A DNA stretch of 64,000 nt, from positions 20,866,501 through 20,930,500 of the forward strand of contig CM076943.1 in assembly GCA_039566865.1 (NCBI GenBank), given 5' to 3'. This document shows, piece by piece, positions 23,120 to 33,877 of the stretch. The translations under genes and the position numbers were made by a program. The notes beneath the pieces were generated by a model that searched no databases, was not told the DNA's origin, and saw only the letters and a list, made by a program, of their open reading frames with translations. The stretch is from Aurelia coerulea (taxonomy: Eukaryota > Cnidaria > Scyphozoa > Semaeostomeae > Ulmaridae). How positions within the stretch are numbered: the stretch's first letter is position 1; every line of letters starts with the position of its first letter.

Positions 23120-23410
23120 CAGTACAGGTCTTGCATACATTAACATTGGTTTTCCTGCCAAAGAATTAATTGAGGATATTTTTCTTGAGAATTCTTGTTG
23201 AAGAAATTTACTGTCTTTCATAAGGCTCTAGATTTTTATCAAAATATAACGAATTCTTGCAAATTATTAACAAATCTTGAGAATTATTGTAATGATAGTG
23301 TGTGTAAGGCCTTACTAGGCCTATATGTACAGTATAGGTCTTGCACGTACATCAACATCAAGGCCTTCTTAAAGGAGAGTCAAGAATCCTCCACAACATG
23401 ATAAAAACTC
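23120..23410. repeat. Dispersed AT-rich repeat (CAGGTCTTGCA...CTGCCAAAGAATT)
   Basis: The strings ACAGGTCTTGCATACATTAA, GGTTTTCCTGCCAAAGAATT and TTGAGAATTCTTG recur in variable order at 34220-34320, 34720-34900 and 62990-63115. The boundaries and class are not clear. Confidence 0.45.
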
Positions 23411-23449
23411 TTGAGATGGCCTAGAATTTCCAAACAAGGATTCTTACTG

Positions 23450-23775
23450 TACTATATTAGTCAAAATAAAGTTTACGCATTTGGGGTGCCATCAAATAAA
23501 AAGTATTCTAAACTGAAATTTTAATCTATCAGTCAAAGGCTAACTTACAAGATGAGAAAATTTGAACAAGAATTCCACTGATTCTGGTCCATAATTTACT
23601 TGCCATTGAAATTCAATAGAAACAATTTCAGGTTCACAAATAGAATGTTAATTGCAATAGCAAGTAAATTAGGGACCAGAATGGAACATGGAATACTCGT
23701 TCCATTGATTGATAGATTAACATTTGGCTATATACAGTACTTTTTACTCCACAGCCCACCAAACATGTATATATT
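23450..23775. mobile_element. Decayed copy of the 35.5-kb mariner MITE
   Basis: The interior AACTGAAATTTTAATCTATCA, CAAAGGCTAACTT, GACCAGAATGGAAC and TTTACTCCACAGCCC..CAAAC matches 35515-35950. The CCGGGTGA termini are lost. It sits about 140 bp downstream of the 583-aa gene. Confidence 0.55.
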
Positions 23776-23913
23776 TTGGGCTTGAACCCTGTATAAACTT
23801 AGTAAGAATTCTTTGACAGGAGAGCAGTGTTAATGTAATGCTATGGCCTCTGTACTGTACACTGTATTCTTCTAGGTAAAAATTTCCCCTGTCAAAATTC
23901 TGTTATATAAAAC

Positions 23914-25665
23914 TCAAACATAAGTTGTTTGTTTATACCTTGCGGCTTCAAGATCAATCTCATTAGATGAGCTTTCATCACCACTGTAGCCAGTATCGCT
24001 ATCTGATTTTGCAAGCAAATCACGCGTCTTTGCTAGCATTGCCATCAACACATCATCATCTGTCTTCTTAGATGGAACATCTTCTTTTTGAATCCTCTCT
24101 AGAATCTTCATCTCAATGCAATACAATTTGCTGTCAATAGCAATAAGTTCGTTGATATTTTCAATGATTGAAACAGCTTCACCATTCTGCAGTAGAAACA
24201 TGCAGTATTCAACTTTCATCAGTAACCCAAAGACAGTTGTCCTCCTGGACAACTTGACCGATTCAATTTCATCAAAGAAGTTCAAATGTTCAATGATTCT
24301 GTTCTCTACATCTGGCATTTTGCAGCCAGGAGAACATGAAGATTTTAGCATTGCAAGATACAACTTTGCCATCCAAAGATGAATCATACAAATGCTATCA
24401 TCATTGATTGTGCCACCTTTGTGTACCATGGCCAAATCCAAAGCATTTTCAAAATTCTCTGTCGCTTCATGCCAAAGATTTTGTGCCATTTCACTTAGCT
24501 TTTGCCCAAAATTGGTCATGATAATCCCATTGATTGTTGAACGCAGTACCCTATCTTCAATTGAAAGAAGATGGTCCATGTCTTTGCCTACCATGCCAAG
24601 ACATTCTTGAGCTGTGCCAAAGCTTCCATCATTTAGATGAATAAATGACAGAAAGAGGTATGCTCTGTTTTTGATGGCATTGCTATTATTTGATTTTGAT
24701 GACATGTGAACGGCTTTTTGGAGCAACCGCTTCCCTTCTGATGGGTTTCCCTGGTAACATAGACACATGCTCTCCTCAAGGACCATCGTCAGTTCTTCAT
24801 CAATTCTCCCATTTTTCTTTGCAGATTTTAACATTTCTGAACATTTTGCATTGAATTCTTCCACTTTGCCATTGTCTCTTAGATATCTCACTTTCTTGAT
24901 AATGTTTGTCAATTCTTCACTGTCAAAATGACTTTGAATTGCAGAGGATTTTTTCCTACTTCCCTGATTTTGCTTTTGCCTTTTCCTTTCTTTATTCCGA
25001 AACTGGACATGAATTTCATCTAATTTCTCTAAATTATAAAATCCTTCACTGCTGACTCCATTCCCTTTGAATGGGAAGTACGAGTTATTACTTTCATTGA
25101 CTTCAGCAGACCAAAGGGTGAAATTCATCGTAAAGACACTCCTTTGTCCAAATAATCTAATCCAGAAACCGGCGACTTCTTTCGGCACACTTGTGTCACT
25201 CACGGTATGATCATTTAATTTGGCACAAATGATATTCTTGCTTATGAAGTTGGTTTCAATTTCGGACGACCCTGTGGGGGTGTCTCGTTGTACCTGTTCT
25301 AATTTGAGGAAATAATGGATTCCGTGAGGGTTATTCATTATCTCCTTTTCGACAATTTCGTCCATAACAATGCCAGTGTTATCAATGTAATGTAATTTTA
25401 TCAATGTTTCTTCATGATCGAAAATTCCAAGTAAAATACATTTATCATGACTTGGATCAGGGAACCTGTGTCTATTCTTTCCATTGATTACATCTTCCTC
25501 TGGTTTCGATAGCACATTTAATTTTGGTTGGCCTAATGTTTTGGAAGTGCGACTTCCCTTTTGTTTACCATGCTTGAGACGCTTTGGTCGCGGCGATCGC
25601 AAAATGTCTTGCTTCATACTGTCTTGTATAACGCTGTTAGTTAGTATCCTTTCAGCAGCAGGCAT
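23914..25665 (-). CDS. Unrecognised 583-aa helical-repeat (TPR-like) protein
   Basis: A single uninterrupted reading frame from ATG at 25665 to TGA at 23914. I do not recognise the family. Residues 1-60 are basic and disordered (SPRPKRLKHGKQKGSR), suggesting a nuclear signal. Residues 75-230 look like a globular beta-rich region (CILLGIFDHEETLIKLHYID, GFWIRLFGQRSVFTMNFTLW). A basic stretch (KERKRQKQNQGSRKKSS) precedes residues 250-545, which are all-helical in appearance with spacing like degenerate TPR repeats (MCLCYQGNPSEGKRLLQKAV, AYLFLSFIHLNDGSFGTAQE, YLAMLKSS). The C-terminus is acidic and Ser/Asp rich (AKSDSDTGYSGDESSSNEID). Near the end, AAG|GTATAAAC could be a splice donor, so the last few residues are uncertain. 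Composition and length argue for a real gene; the function is unknown. Confidence 0.75.
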   Translation of the reverse strand: MPAAERILTNSVIQDSMKQDILRSPRPKRLKHGKQKGSRTSKTLGQPKLNVLSKPEEDVINGKNRHRFPDPSHDKCILLGIFDHEETLIKLHYIDNTGIVMDEIVEKEIMNNPHGIHYFLKLEQVQRDTPTGSSEIETNFISKNIICAKLNDHTVSDTSVPKEVAGFWIRLFGQRSVFTMNFTLWSAEVNESNNSYFPFKGNGVSSEGFYNLEKLDEIHVQFRNKERKRQKQNQGSRKKSSAIQSHFDSEELTNIIKKVRYLRDNGKVEEFNAKCSEMLKSAKKNGRIDEELTMVLEESMCLCYQGNPSEGKRLLQKAVHMSSKSNNSNAIKNRAYLFLSFIHLNDGSFGTAQECLGMVGKDMDHLLSIEDRVLRSTINGIIMTNFGQKLSEMAQNLWHEATENFENALDLAMVHKGGTINDDSICMIHLWMAKLYLAMLKSSCSPGCKMPDVENRIIEHLNFFDEIESVKLSRRTTVFGLLMKVEYCMFLLQNGEAVSIIENINELIAIDSKLYCIEMKILERIQKEDVPSKKTDDDVLMAMLAKTRDLLAKSDSDTGYSGDESSSNEIDLEAARYKQTTYV

Positions 25666-26285
25666 CTTCTCTGTTTTGAATCCTGGCTAAAATAGGGAGG
25701 GTAGATCCGAAATGAAAATATTAAATTCCATGTTTTTGTCTCCGGGAATTTCTTCTTCGAACGGAAACACCAACATCGTCTTCAGTAGGCGGCTGATAGT
25801 GATAACTCTGGTTAAAAATACTTTAACAACTTTAATAATGAAGCACCTGCTTTCCTCTTAAGCTGCAGCCACAGTTTCTAAATTGTTTTATATTCGTTGA
25901 GTTAATCCAACAAAATTTCTTCAACCTTACTCCTAAACTGTCTCCTCCAACTGACCCCAAATTTACCGCGCCAACAATGAAGTCACAAATTCACAATGAA
26001 GTTTGATCTGTGGGATACTTCTTTTGTCTTTTGTTATATTTCTTTTGTCTAAATTCTTTAATCTTATCTACGATTCGTTTTGCGTTTTGTCCAATCCTTT
26101 ATCGAAAAAGAGTTCTTTTGTTGTGACTCTTTGTGATGTCGAAAGGGGATGCGTCATTTGGCAGTTTCGTCAACGACAACGTCAGAACGCCAAGAACCGC
26201 CACCAGGGGGTGCTTTGGCTAAACAAATGCATTTATTTATGTACGAAAGGTTCGATTGAGGGGTTTGGCACGCCGTTTTCGTCAA

Positions 26286-27915
26286 AAATACTTTTTTTTA
26301 TAAGAAACTAAGAATTTGGGCCAGCACTGAAAGTTTCTTAAATTATCAGATTTTAAGTACACTCTTTTTTTACAAAAAAGAAGGTTCGCGGCTGGTAGGC
26401 AGTTTCTTAAATTTTTGGACCATTTTGCTACCAAAAGTTTCTTACATGTTTCTTATATTTTTAATGCCAGAAGTGCAGAGTTAGTTATGTTTTGTCTAAA
26501 GGGCTTCCAAATTACTTAGTAAGATCTTAAAACAAGTAAATAACATAATTCGCACTCAAGATAATGTCCAAACAGTAGTTGCTGTAAACTGTACAGCGTC
26601 AAAACATTTTGAATGCGATAGGAAAAATAAAACTGTAAATTACAAGTTTCTTAGCTTTTTCAATTCAGGTACGGTTGTTCCTTAACCCTAATCCTACCGG
26701 GGGGGGGGGTGTTTTCCACCCCCCTGTCGGTTTTTTGCAGAGCATTCTTTAACGACAAAAGCTATGACCCTCAAACTCTCTGACAATTACTAATTATCTA
26801 TTAGCTACATTTTGACAATTAAATTTTTGAACAATAGGTGTCACGTGACAGATGACACTACCATATTTGGAGCAAGGTATTAGAAAAATTAATGATTTTG
26901 ATATTTTTACTCCCAGAATTAGTTCCAAACGTTGACTATTGTACTTTAAAAGAATCAGCAAACAATTAGCTTTCTATTGTTGTCAATAACAATGGATTTT
27001 GCTGACGTCAGCATTCTTAAATGATGACGTCACTCTGGCTGCCATTTTGGGTCATTTTGGCAAATTTTGAAGTTTTTTCCGATAGATTTTGTTAAAAATG
27101 CATAGAATTGCGTTATGCAATACTTTAAAAGCATTTTGAGCTAATTGTTATCAATTTTTGGCAGAAAAACACAGTTTTTAGTTATGACGTCATCAATTTT
27201 TGTCATTTTCTTCCAAAATAACAGTCTAAAAACACTCATATGCATCATATTTGAATTGGAAATGAATAATACGCCAAATAAGAATGGAAAAAGTCATTCA
27301 GATTACCATTATTCCGTTTTTAGAACAAATAAGCCGGAAAGCCATATATTTTGACATTTTCCGGCATTATGACGTCATAGTGACGTCACCTAATGAGGTG
27401 GCCACGCCCAAAACTACCAATCGGCTAAGAATAGCTAGGACTACGCCCTTGCCAAGTTTCAATGATTTCCCATTAGTCTACGGCTATTTATAGAGGGGGG
27501 GTGGAAAGCACCCCGGCTATGTTAGATCAAAAAAAGCCCGGTAGGATTAGGGTTAACTTTCGAAAAACTGAGCCTACCGTTTCTTATGAGCGGTTTTCCT
27601 TATAAAACAAATGAGTGTACTCAGAGTTTCTTACGAATTTCTTAGAGGTTCCATAACAATCTTCATGTTCACTACTTGTGCCCTCGTGAACATTTCAAAA
27701 CAATATTTTTAAGCCTTTCCAGTATTTAGACAATACTCAAGTACATTACAAGTAATATGATACTGGAAACAAGTGAAAGTAAAGTAAAAATATGTCAAGG
27801 ATTTCCTTTATCAAAGTAAACAGTTTCTCCCCAAGCCCTGGAGTTTCTTAATTTTTTGGCGATATAAGATATGAGAATTGAGTTTCTTATGGGCAGTTTC
27901 TTATAAAAAAAAATA
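26286..27915. mobile_element. TATAAGAAAC element split by a piggyBac-like insert
   Basis: The ends ACTTTTTTTTATAAGAAACT and AGTTTCTTATAAAAAAAAAT are inverted. The left part matches 11328-11650; the right part, inverted, matches 15285-15560 and 31895-32180. At a TTAA near its middle a second element (26686-27552) has been inserted. No coding sequence. Confidence 0.65.
26686..27552. mobile_element. Second piggyBac-like element (TTAA target)
   Basis: Starts CCCTAATCCTACCGGGGGGG and ends CCCGGTAGGATTAGGG, with TTAA at 26682-26685 and 27553-27556. As in the 1.56-kb element, the termini start with CCC and are followed by a long G-run and a small inverted GGGGTGTTTTCCACCCC block that is mirrored near the right end (GGGGTGGAAAGCACCCC). 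No transposase frame in the 867 bp. Confidence 0.8.
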
Positions 27916-28721
27916 CGTGTAGCTAAAAGGTAGATTGTCGGTGAGGTCCAACCACATTGCTTGTCTTTACAGATGGTCGATTGATATGGATGGTCCAAGT
28001 CGAGGTCCAAGCAACAAACTTGGTTCCGATTGCAGAATTTTTGCATCTTGCTGAATTAGCTTCTTACAGAACACCAAGGAACGACACTAAAGAATTTGAT
28101 TCTACAAGGGTTTTCAGACAATTTCATCAAGAAAACAACTTATTGGCCGGATTGGGGCCAAGGCGGGAGGGTACATGACTTGTGGATGGACAGGGGTCTG
28201 CTGCCCGATTTTCAGAAAGCTACCCTCTTCTTATTACCAAAACTTTCCTTGGTACCCATTTTTATGATGAATTTTAGCGGAAAACTGTCCTATTTTTGAC
28301 AATTTTTTGCGAATTTCAGCAAAACTGCGCCCATAATTGTGGAAAATCTGCCGAAAATGATCATCGTTTAGAGAATTTTGGGCCCAAAAACCCACCCATA
28401 TGGGACATAGGGGCGTCACATACCCGTACCCTGAACATGCAATCTACACGTATTCTTGATGTTCGCAATGGATGAGAAATTGGAAGATAAGTTTCTTCCG
28501 TCTGCTTTCTTTCCCCGAGGAAGGGCTGGAGCATTATTTCAAATTATCCAATCAGCATAGGTGGTTGTGCTCGTGAGGTTGTCTGCATCTGTGTATTTCC
28601 AAAGAACGTCATATCTAGAGTACAGAGTCGCTGGAGGCGCCGCAGCAATAAGTCTCGTTTTGAATATGCCATTCAACTCAATGTCGTCGCACGTAAATAA
28701 ACAAGTCGAGGAGAGTACAAA

Positions 28722-30218
28722 ATGGCTGCCACAGAAACACAGGATGCGGTGATAATCCATAAAGGAAAACAACTTTATTTGAAGCCAATCGCAAGGATGG
28801 TGATAATTGTTCAACTGCCAGAGCTCAAGATACCTGGATCCAGCATTTCCAACTGGGAAGTAATGGAGAAACTGAAAACAGCAATATGTCCAAATGTCTT
28901 TGCGTACATTAAAGTGACAAAAACGTCGATGGAATTTCTGCACTTTGAAGCAGAAGCAGAGACGAAAGACCTTTTGCAGAAGTTTATTAAAGATCTTGAT
29001 GGTAAAGTGATAAAACTGAGCGGTTTTGCAGAGACATTGAAAATAAAGGCTGGAAAGGCCAAGGTTAAATATCCCAAGAAACATGACTGGATTGCATTCT
29101 TTAGGGATTCAAAAATCTTTGATGAATCAAAATACGGAGAAAGACCAGACACATTACACATACAAGGGTTGCCAATAAAATGGTTTGTGGTTAAGGATAA
29201 AAGCACACATGGCTGCCCATCAGAAAATGTCATCAGGGAAATTTTTGAAACATTTGGTCCAATAAGAGAACTAGACATTCCAATTCTAGATCCCTATAGA
29301 CCAAGAATGCAATCAGGAAATCTAGAAGAAAACGCAGGATTCAAAACTTTCTCATTTGGCTCAAATTTGTATTTTGAGGCATTCGTGCAGTTTAAAGATT
29401 ATACAAGCTTTGAAAAAGCAATGCAAGGATTGAAAGGAATGAAATTATTACATATTCTTGAAGATGAGAAACTAGCATCAGCAAACATAGAGGTTGACTT
29501 TGATCGAACTGCTCATCTTAGTGAAAGGAATATAAATAAAAGAACTTCCCTACGGAAAAAGGTTATCAGATTTGATCTTGAGCAGGAAGAACTAAAAAGG
29601 AAAGCAAGGTTTGAGGAAGAAAGAAAAAAGGAGCTGGAGCGACAAGAGGAAGTTAGGAAAGAACAAGAGAGAAAAAGAGCATTAGAAGAACAAAAACGCT
29701 TGAAGCAGCAGAAGAAGATAGCAAGGATAGAGAAAGGAAAAGTTAAGAAACTGAAACGAAAACTATTGATGCTGGAAAAAAAGAAGCACTTGAGATTATT
29801 GAAAAAGAAGAAAGATGAAATGAACTTAGAAAGGAAAAATGATGCAATAAAAATTCTTCTCAAAGTGTTAGAGAAAGTGTCAATGAAGAAGATGTTGGAG
29901 GAAGAGGAGAAAGAAAAGAGAGAGCAAGAGTTGAAAATATTGCAAGAACTTGAAGAAAAGAAAAACAAAAGGGAGCAAGAAAAGCAAAAACAAATTCAAC
30001 TTGAAGAAGAAAAGAAAATTAAGCTTGAGACTCAAGAAAAAGATCTAAGATCAAAATTGATAAAAAGCCTCAAAGAAAAGGAAGAAATAAAGCAAGAGCT
30101 ACAACGAGAGGTCTTAAGAGAAAAGCTTGCAACTGGAAACTATTATCTATCAAGCTCTGTTGTAGCAGCAACTAAAGGCAAAGTAGACAGTTCTGAAAGT
30201 GGTAAGGATAGTGAATAG
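28722..30218 (+). CDS. AKAP17A (SFRS17A/XE7) homologue, single exon
   Basis: A 498-residue frame from ATG in a good context (ACAAAATGG). The N-terminal half aligns closely with A-kinase anchor protein 17A: LYLKPIARMVIIVQLPELK, SISNWEVMEKLK, KVIKLSGFAETLK, KHDWIAFFRDSK, ERPDTLHIQGLPIKWF, IFETFGPIRELDIPILDPYR and FKTFSFGSNLYFEAFVQF. That region includes an RRM-like fold. From residue 270 on, an extremely charged Glu/Lys/Arg helix runs to the end, as in the family. AKAP17A is a spliceosome-associated protein that tethers protein kinase A in nuclear speckles. Two departures: the frame has no introns, unlike the other conserved genes here, and the RS-rich tail of vertebrate AKAP17A (about 695 aa) is missing. 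A retrocopy that stayed open or a genuinely intronless gene are both possible. Confidence 0.88.
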   Translation: MAATETQDAVIIHKGKQLYLKPIARMVIIVQLPELKIPGSSISNWEVMEKLKTAICPNVFAYIKVTKTSMEFLHFEAEAETKDLLQKFIKDLDGKVIKLSGFAETLKIKAGKAKVKYPKKHDWIAFFRDSKIFDESKYGERPDTLHIQGLPIKWFVVKDKSTHGCPSENVIREIFETFGPIRELDIPILDPYRPRMQSGNLEENAGFKTFSFGSNLYFEAFVQFKDYTSFEKAMQGLKGMKLLHILEDEKLASANIEVDFDRTAHLSERNINKRTSLRKKVIRFDLEQEELKRKARFEEERKKELERQEEVRKEQERKRALEEQKRLKQQKKIARIEKGKVKKLKRKLLMLEKKKHLRLLKKKKDEMNLERKNDAIKILLKVLEKVSMKKMLEEEEKEKREQELKILQELEEKKNKREQEKQKQIQLEEEKKIKLETQEKDLRSKLIKSLKEKEEIKQELQREVLREKLATGNYYLSSSVVAATKGKVDSSESGKDSE

Positions 30219-30894
30219 CAAAAGAAATTCTTGAGACATCTTTTTTAAAGTAATGTACATACAGTATTGTTATTGTATTTTGTATTTTATGTTTCTTAGT
30301 TATCTGCTGTAATCCTACTCCTTGTCCTTCTGTTCGTAACAACTCTCAATGCAAATACAGTAAAAACAACTTTGAATTCACTTGCGAGGATAGTGCAGTT
30401 AAGCCTGCACACGCTAGACTCGCTGACTATGATTTTAAAATAAGTTGGAGAAAAGGGCAAATGTACAGTAGTACAACTTATGCAAGCTTGACCATATCAA
30501 ACTTTATAAAATGATGCTCATGGACACAATGGAAAATTCTGCAATTTCAAAATTTCAAGTACCTGTCAGAGTTATTCTTAACATGGTTGTTGTTGTGATA
30601 CACAAAGTAAACATATTTGGTGACCTATCATTGAAACATAGTATTATCGTGCATCTTAAAGGACAAGTCCGGGGTTGGTATGATTGATGACAAAATACAA
30701 GATAATACTGCTATGAATGATGTATGATACTTTTTCCCACTATTTTTCGCCTTCTCCGTGTGAAATTATATATTTAAGCAATTTGAGTGAAGTGACGTCA
30801 TATTGCACAAACAAAAACGAGGCTGTGTGATTGTTTTTCCGCCTCTTTATCGCGTTTGCATGCCATTCTCATTGCATGAGTACATGCAAGGAGT

Positions 30895-31830
30895 AGGACC
30901 CTTGATGAAGTGATAAACAACTTGGAAAATGATCTGAGCTCGATTTTACAGTGGTTTACCGAAAACGGGATGGTAGCAAACCCTGACAAATTCCAGCTTA
31001 TGTTCCTAGGGCTAAAGAGTGATCAGCATATGTATCTTAGTATTGATGATCAGATCATCAATCAATGCCAACAAGTAAAACTCTTAGGAGTAACAATTGA
31101 TTCTAAGCTGAATTTTGACAAGCATATTACTGAATTGTGCGGTAAAATAAACAAAAAAGTGAGTGCATTCTCAAGACTTCGGAACTATCTTGATGATACA
31201 CAAGCTAAACTCTTATGTAATACAACGGTGTTGGCAAATTTCAATTATTGCCCTTTGATTTGGATGTTCTCTTCTAAAGCTGCAAACAAAGAGATTAATA
31301 GAACACATAAACATGCACTAAGGGTGCTCCATAAGGATTATGATGCATCGTTTGATATGTATCTAAGGAGAGAGGCAGATACAACAATCCACGTCAAAAA
31401 TCTCCAAAAACTGATGTTAGAAGTATTCAAAACTCTGAATTTGTTGAATCCATCATACCTTTGGGGTTTTTTCAGTACTAAGCAAGTGGAATACAACCTT
31501 AGGATCAAAAATTTGGTAAAATTGCCTCAAATAAAAACACACACTTTTGGACTACACTCTGTAACCTTCAGAGGCAGCATCCTTTGGAATGCACTAAGTG
31601 ACGATATCAAAACATGTGAAAAAGTGGCAGCTTTCAAAAGGAAAATAAAAACATGGAAGGGGGCAAACTGCAGCTGTAAACTATGTTGTAAATAGGATAT
31701 TGTATTATACTATATATTATGTAATTATTTTTAGTTGTAGTTGGTTTAAATTAGTTGATGTATGTATATATTATGCTGATAACTATTGTAAATAACCAAC
31801 TTTAAAGAATGATAAAATGAAAAAAAAATT
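30895..31830 (+). mobile_element. 5'-truncated Jockey/CR1-type LINE with open RT C-terminus
   Basis: A 262-codon frame (from about 30903, first ATG 30910, stop 31695) begins just after the catalytic YADD would be: LDEVINNLENDLSSILQWFTENGM, then NPDKFQLMFLG, VKLLGVTIDSKLNFDKHI, FSRLRNYLD, NFNYCPLIWMFSS and LHKDYDASFDMYLRRE. This is the palm end and thumb of a non-LTR reverse transcriptase. No catalytic core or endonuclease remains. A short AT-rich 3' region with A-runs near 31817 follows, typical of a truncated LINE insertion. The open frame suggests a fairly young copy. Confidence 0.8.
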
Positions 31831-31894
31831 GAAATACACAATAAACTGGGGGAAATGATATCTTATTTATTGCTTGAAAAAAAATATTAAAAAT

Positions 31895-32180
31895 ACACAT
31901 TTTTTATGAGAAACTAAACTCTCAGTTCACCACAGATATAGGAAATTCCAGTACTGGGAACAAATTTATTTTGTTAAAGGAAATTCTTCATATATTTGAA
32001 CTTTATTTTCACTTGTTCCCTGTATGATATTACAAAGTACTTGAGTAAAGTCTAAACAATGAAATGACTTCAAAAACCTTGTTTTGAAATTTTCAACAGG
32101 GCACAGGAAGTGAACATGAATGCACACATGCTTTAAGAAAATGGCCTTCAATCCCTTCAACCTTGCAACAATTTTATTTT
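31895..32180. repeat. Partial copy of the TATAAGAAAC repeat
   Basis: It contains TTTTTATGAGAAACTAAACTC, AAATTCCAGTACTGGGAAC, ACTTTATTTTCACTTGTTCC and AAACAATGAAATGACTTCAA, matching 15285-15560 closely. It lies right behind the LINE. Confidence 0.55.
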
Positions 32181-32649
32181 GAAAAATAGATTTCAAAAAA
32201 TAGATGATGTACTCCAATTTACTTTATTTTTCATTTTAAACATTAAGAATGAAGAATAAATGATACCAACTAGTCAAAATAAAAAGTTGAACTACAGTAA
32301 CATGCTTTATTTATTAAATTACTGATGTGCTTTCCTGTCATGTCTAAGAGTGTACAAACTATATCATAAGGAGCTCTAAAATACATCTCAAATGATTTTG
32401 TCAAACATTTAATGTATCTACTGTATATTGTAACTTTTTAATGCATCTATCTATGGAATCTTTCCAATAATCAGTCCACAACAAGAATCCAAAAGTTTTC
32501 CAAAAGTGTCCTCTTATTGTCCTAGCACTGGCAATCTCTATTCTTTGAAAACGATGGTAAACCTTTGTTCTTGAATAAAATTATAGCATTCTACCAGGTG
32601 AGAAAAATACACACAATTTGAAAGGATGCCATTCCTTTAGTATCATAAC

Positions 32650-33182
32650 AATAATTCATGTTTCCTAGTTTACTGAATTTGAACCGAATAGTTTAGAATT
32701 TTTCCAGGCTTAAAACGGTCACTCCAATCTAATTATATTCAAGGGGTTTTCTCAAGAAGGTCCCTCAAAAACCTTGATGGCTGCCTAAAATAAAGACCAA
32801 ATTTCCTTAACATTTCTGCCTCACAACAGTAATGACTTGAACACAATTTAGCATGATATGTTATCTATTTTGGAGCATGGAAAAGTCATTACTATTTCCG
32901 TAAAAAATATATTCATGGGATACAATCCTCTCCACAGGATACTGTATGTGCTAACAAAGGTAAGGGTAATTGCTGTGAGGAAGGAGAAACAACAAAGTTG
33001 ATTTCTGCAGAAAATCTCCCATAGCCACCAAAGGAATGACCAATTGAAGACAGGCGAATTCAAAATATAATTTAACATAGAGTGTTGGGTGTTGGTTATG
33101 AAACGGTGAATTTTCAATCTAAAATTTTTTTTCAGGGAGCAGCATTTTTCAAACACCGTGCATTTTTAACTCACCTGGTTCC
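32650..33182. mobile_element. Decayed copy of the TACCGGGTGAGTC MITE
   Basis: It shares TTTTCTCAAGAAGGTCCCTCA, AAATTTCCTTAACATTTCTGCC and TGCAGAAAATCTCCCATAGCC with 9240-9570, and ends AACTCACCTGG. The left terminus is not recognisable. It lies downstream of the PGRMC stop. Confidence 0.55.
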
Positions 33183-33877
33183 AGCAAGATTGCAATTTTC
33201 CGTTTCCTCAAATATAAGTTTATAGTCCACCTTTTCCACCATAGTTGATAGTATCATTAAAATGGTCAATATTTTTTTCTCACATTATGTATCAGTCAGT
33301 GGACAGCATCATGGAATTCAACTGTCTGGTCATTTTGCTTCTAAATCACAATTTGTAGAAATCTCTTTCATTTAGTAACAGCTGCTTTAATATGGTGGAT
33401 CTTTGTTACAAAAACTAAAATAATTTGATACTGCATATGGAAATTGAAAATTTGCAACTGAGGACACTGGGCATCTTCTAATTCCTTTGGGATGGATTTA
33501 AAGATCTAAAAAATGGATTGGAATGGATTTAAAGATCTTGAAACTTGATTGTTAGGGAGCAGAATGGTCTCAGTATGTCTTCTCAAGCTGATAATGCATT
33601 TTATTTTCTATATCTAGATCATCTGCTCTAAGATGTGTGCATGGTACTGTAGCTTGAAGCACCATTCTGTATCTACATTTAGCTACCAAAAAAATACAGT
33701 AAACTTGAGTCTGATTGGATAACCTTACTTCTTATCCACCAGCATAAAAGTAATCATGTGGATAAAATTGAATCTTACAACTCTTCTCTTTGTATAAGCC
33801 ACACAGATTTGCATTGGAAATTCAGTTTTTGTTTAATCAGCTGACTCTCTTGTTGATTTTTCTGCCTTGTGCAAATG

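Noticed and set aside
28539..29278. Two minus-strand frames of 181 and 155 codons
   Set aside because: Antisense to the conserved AKAP17A N-terminal region, with no family resemblance.
29513..29968. 151-codon minus-strand frame rich in Ser and Phe
   Set aside because: It is the antisense of the Glu/Lys-rich helix of AKAP17A; GAA/AAG repeats always leave such a frame open.
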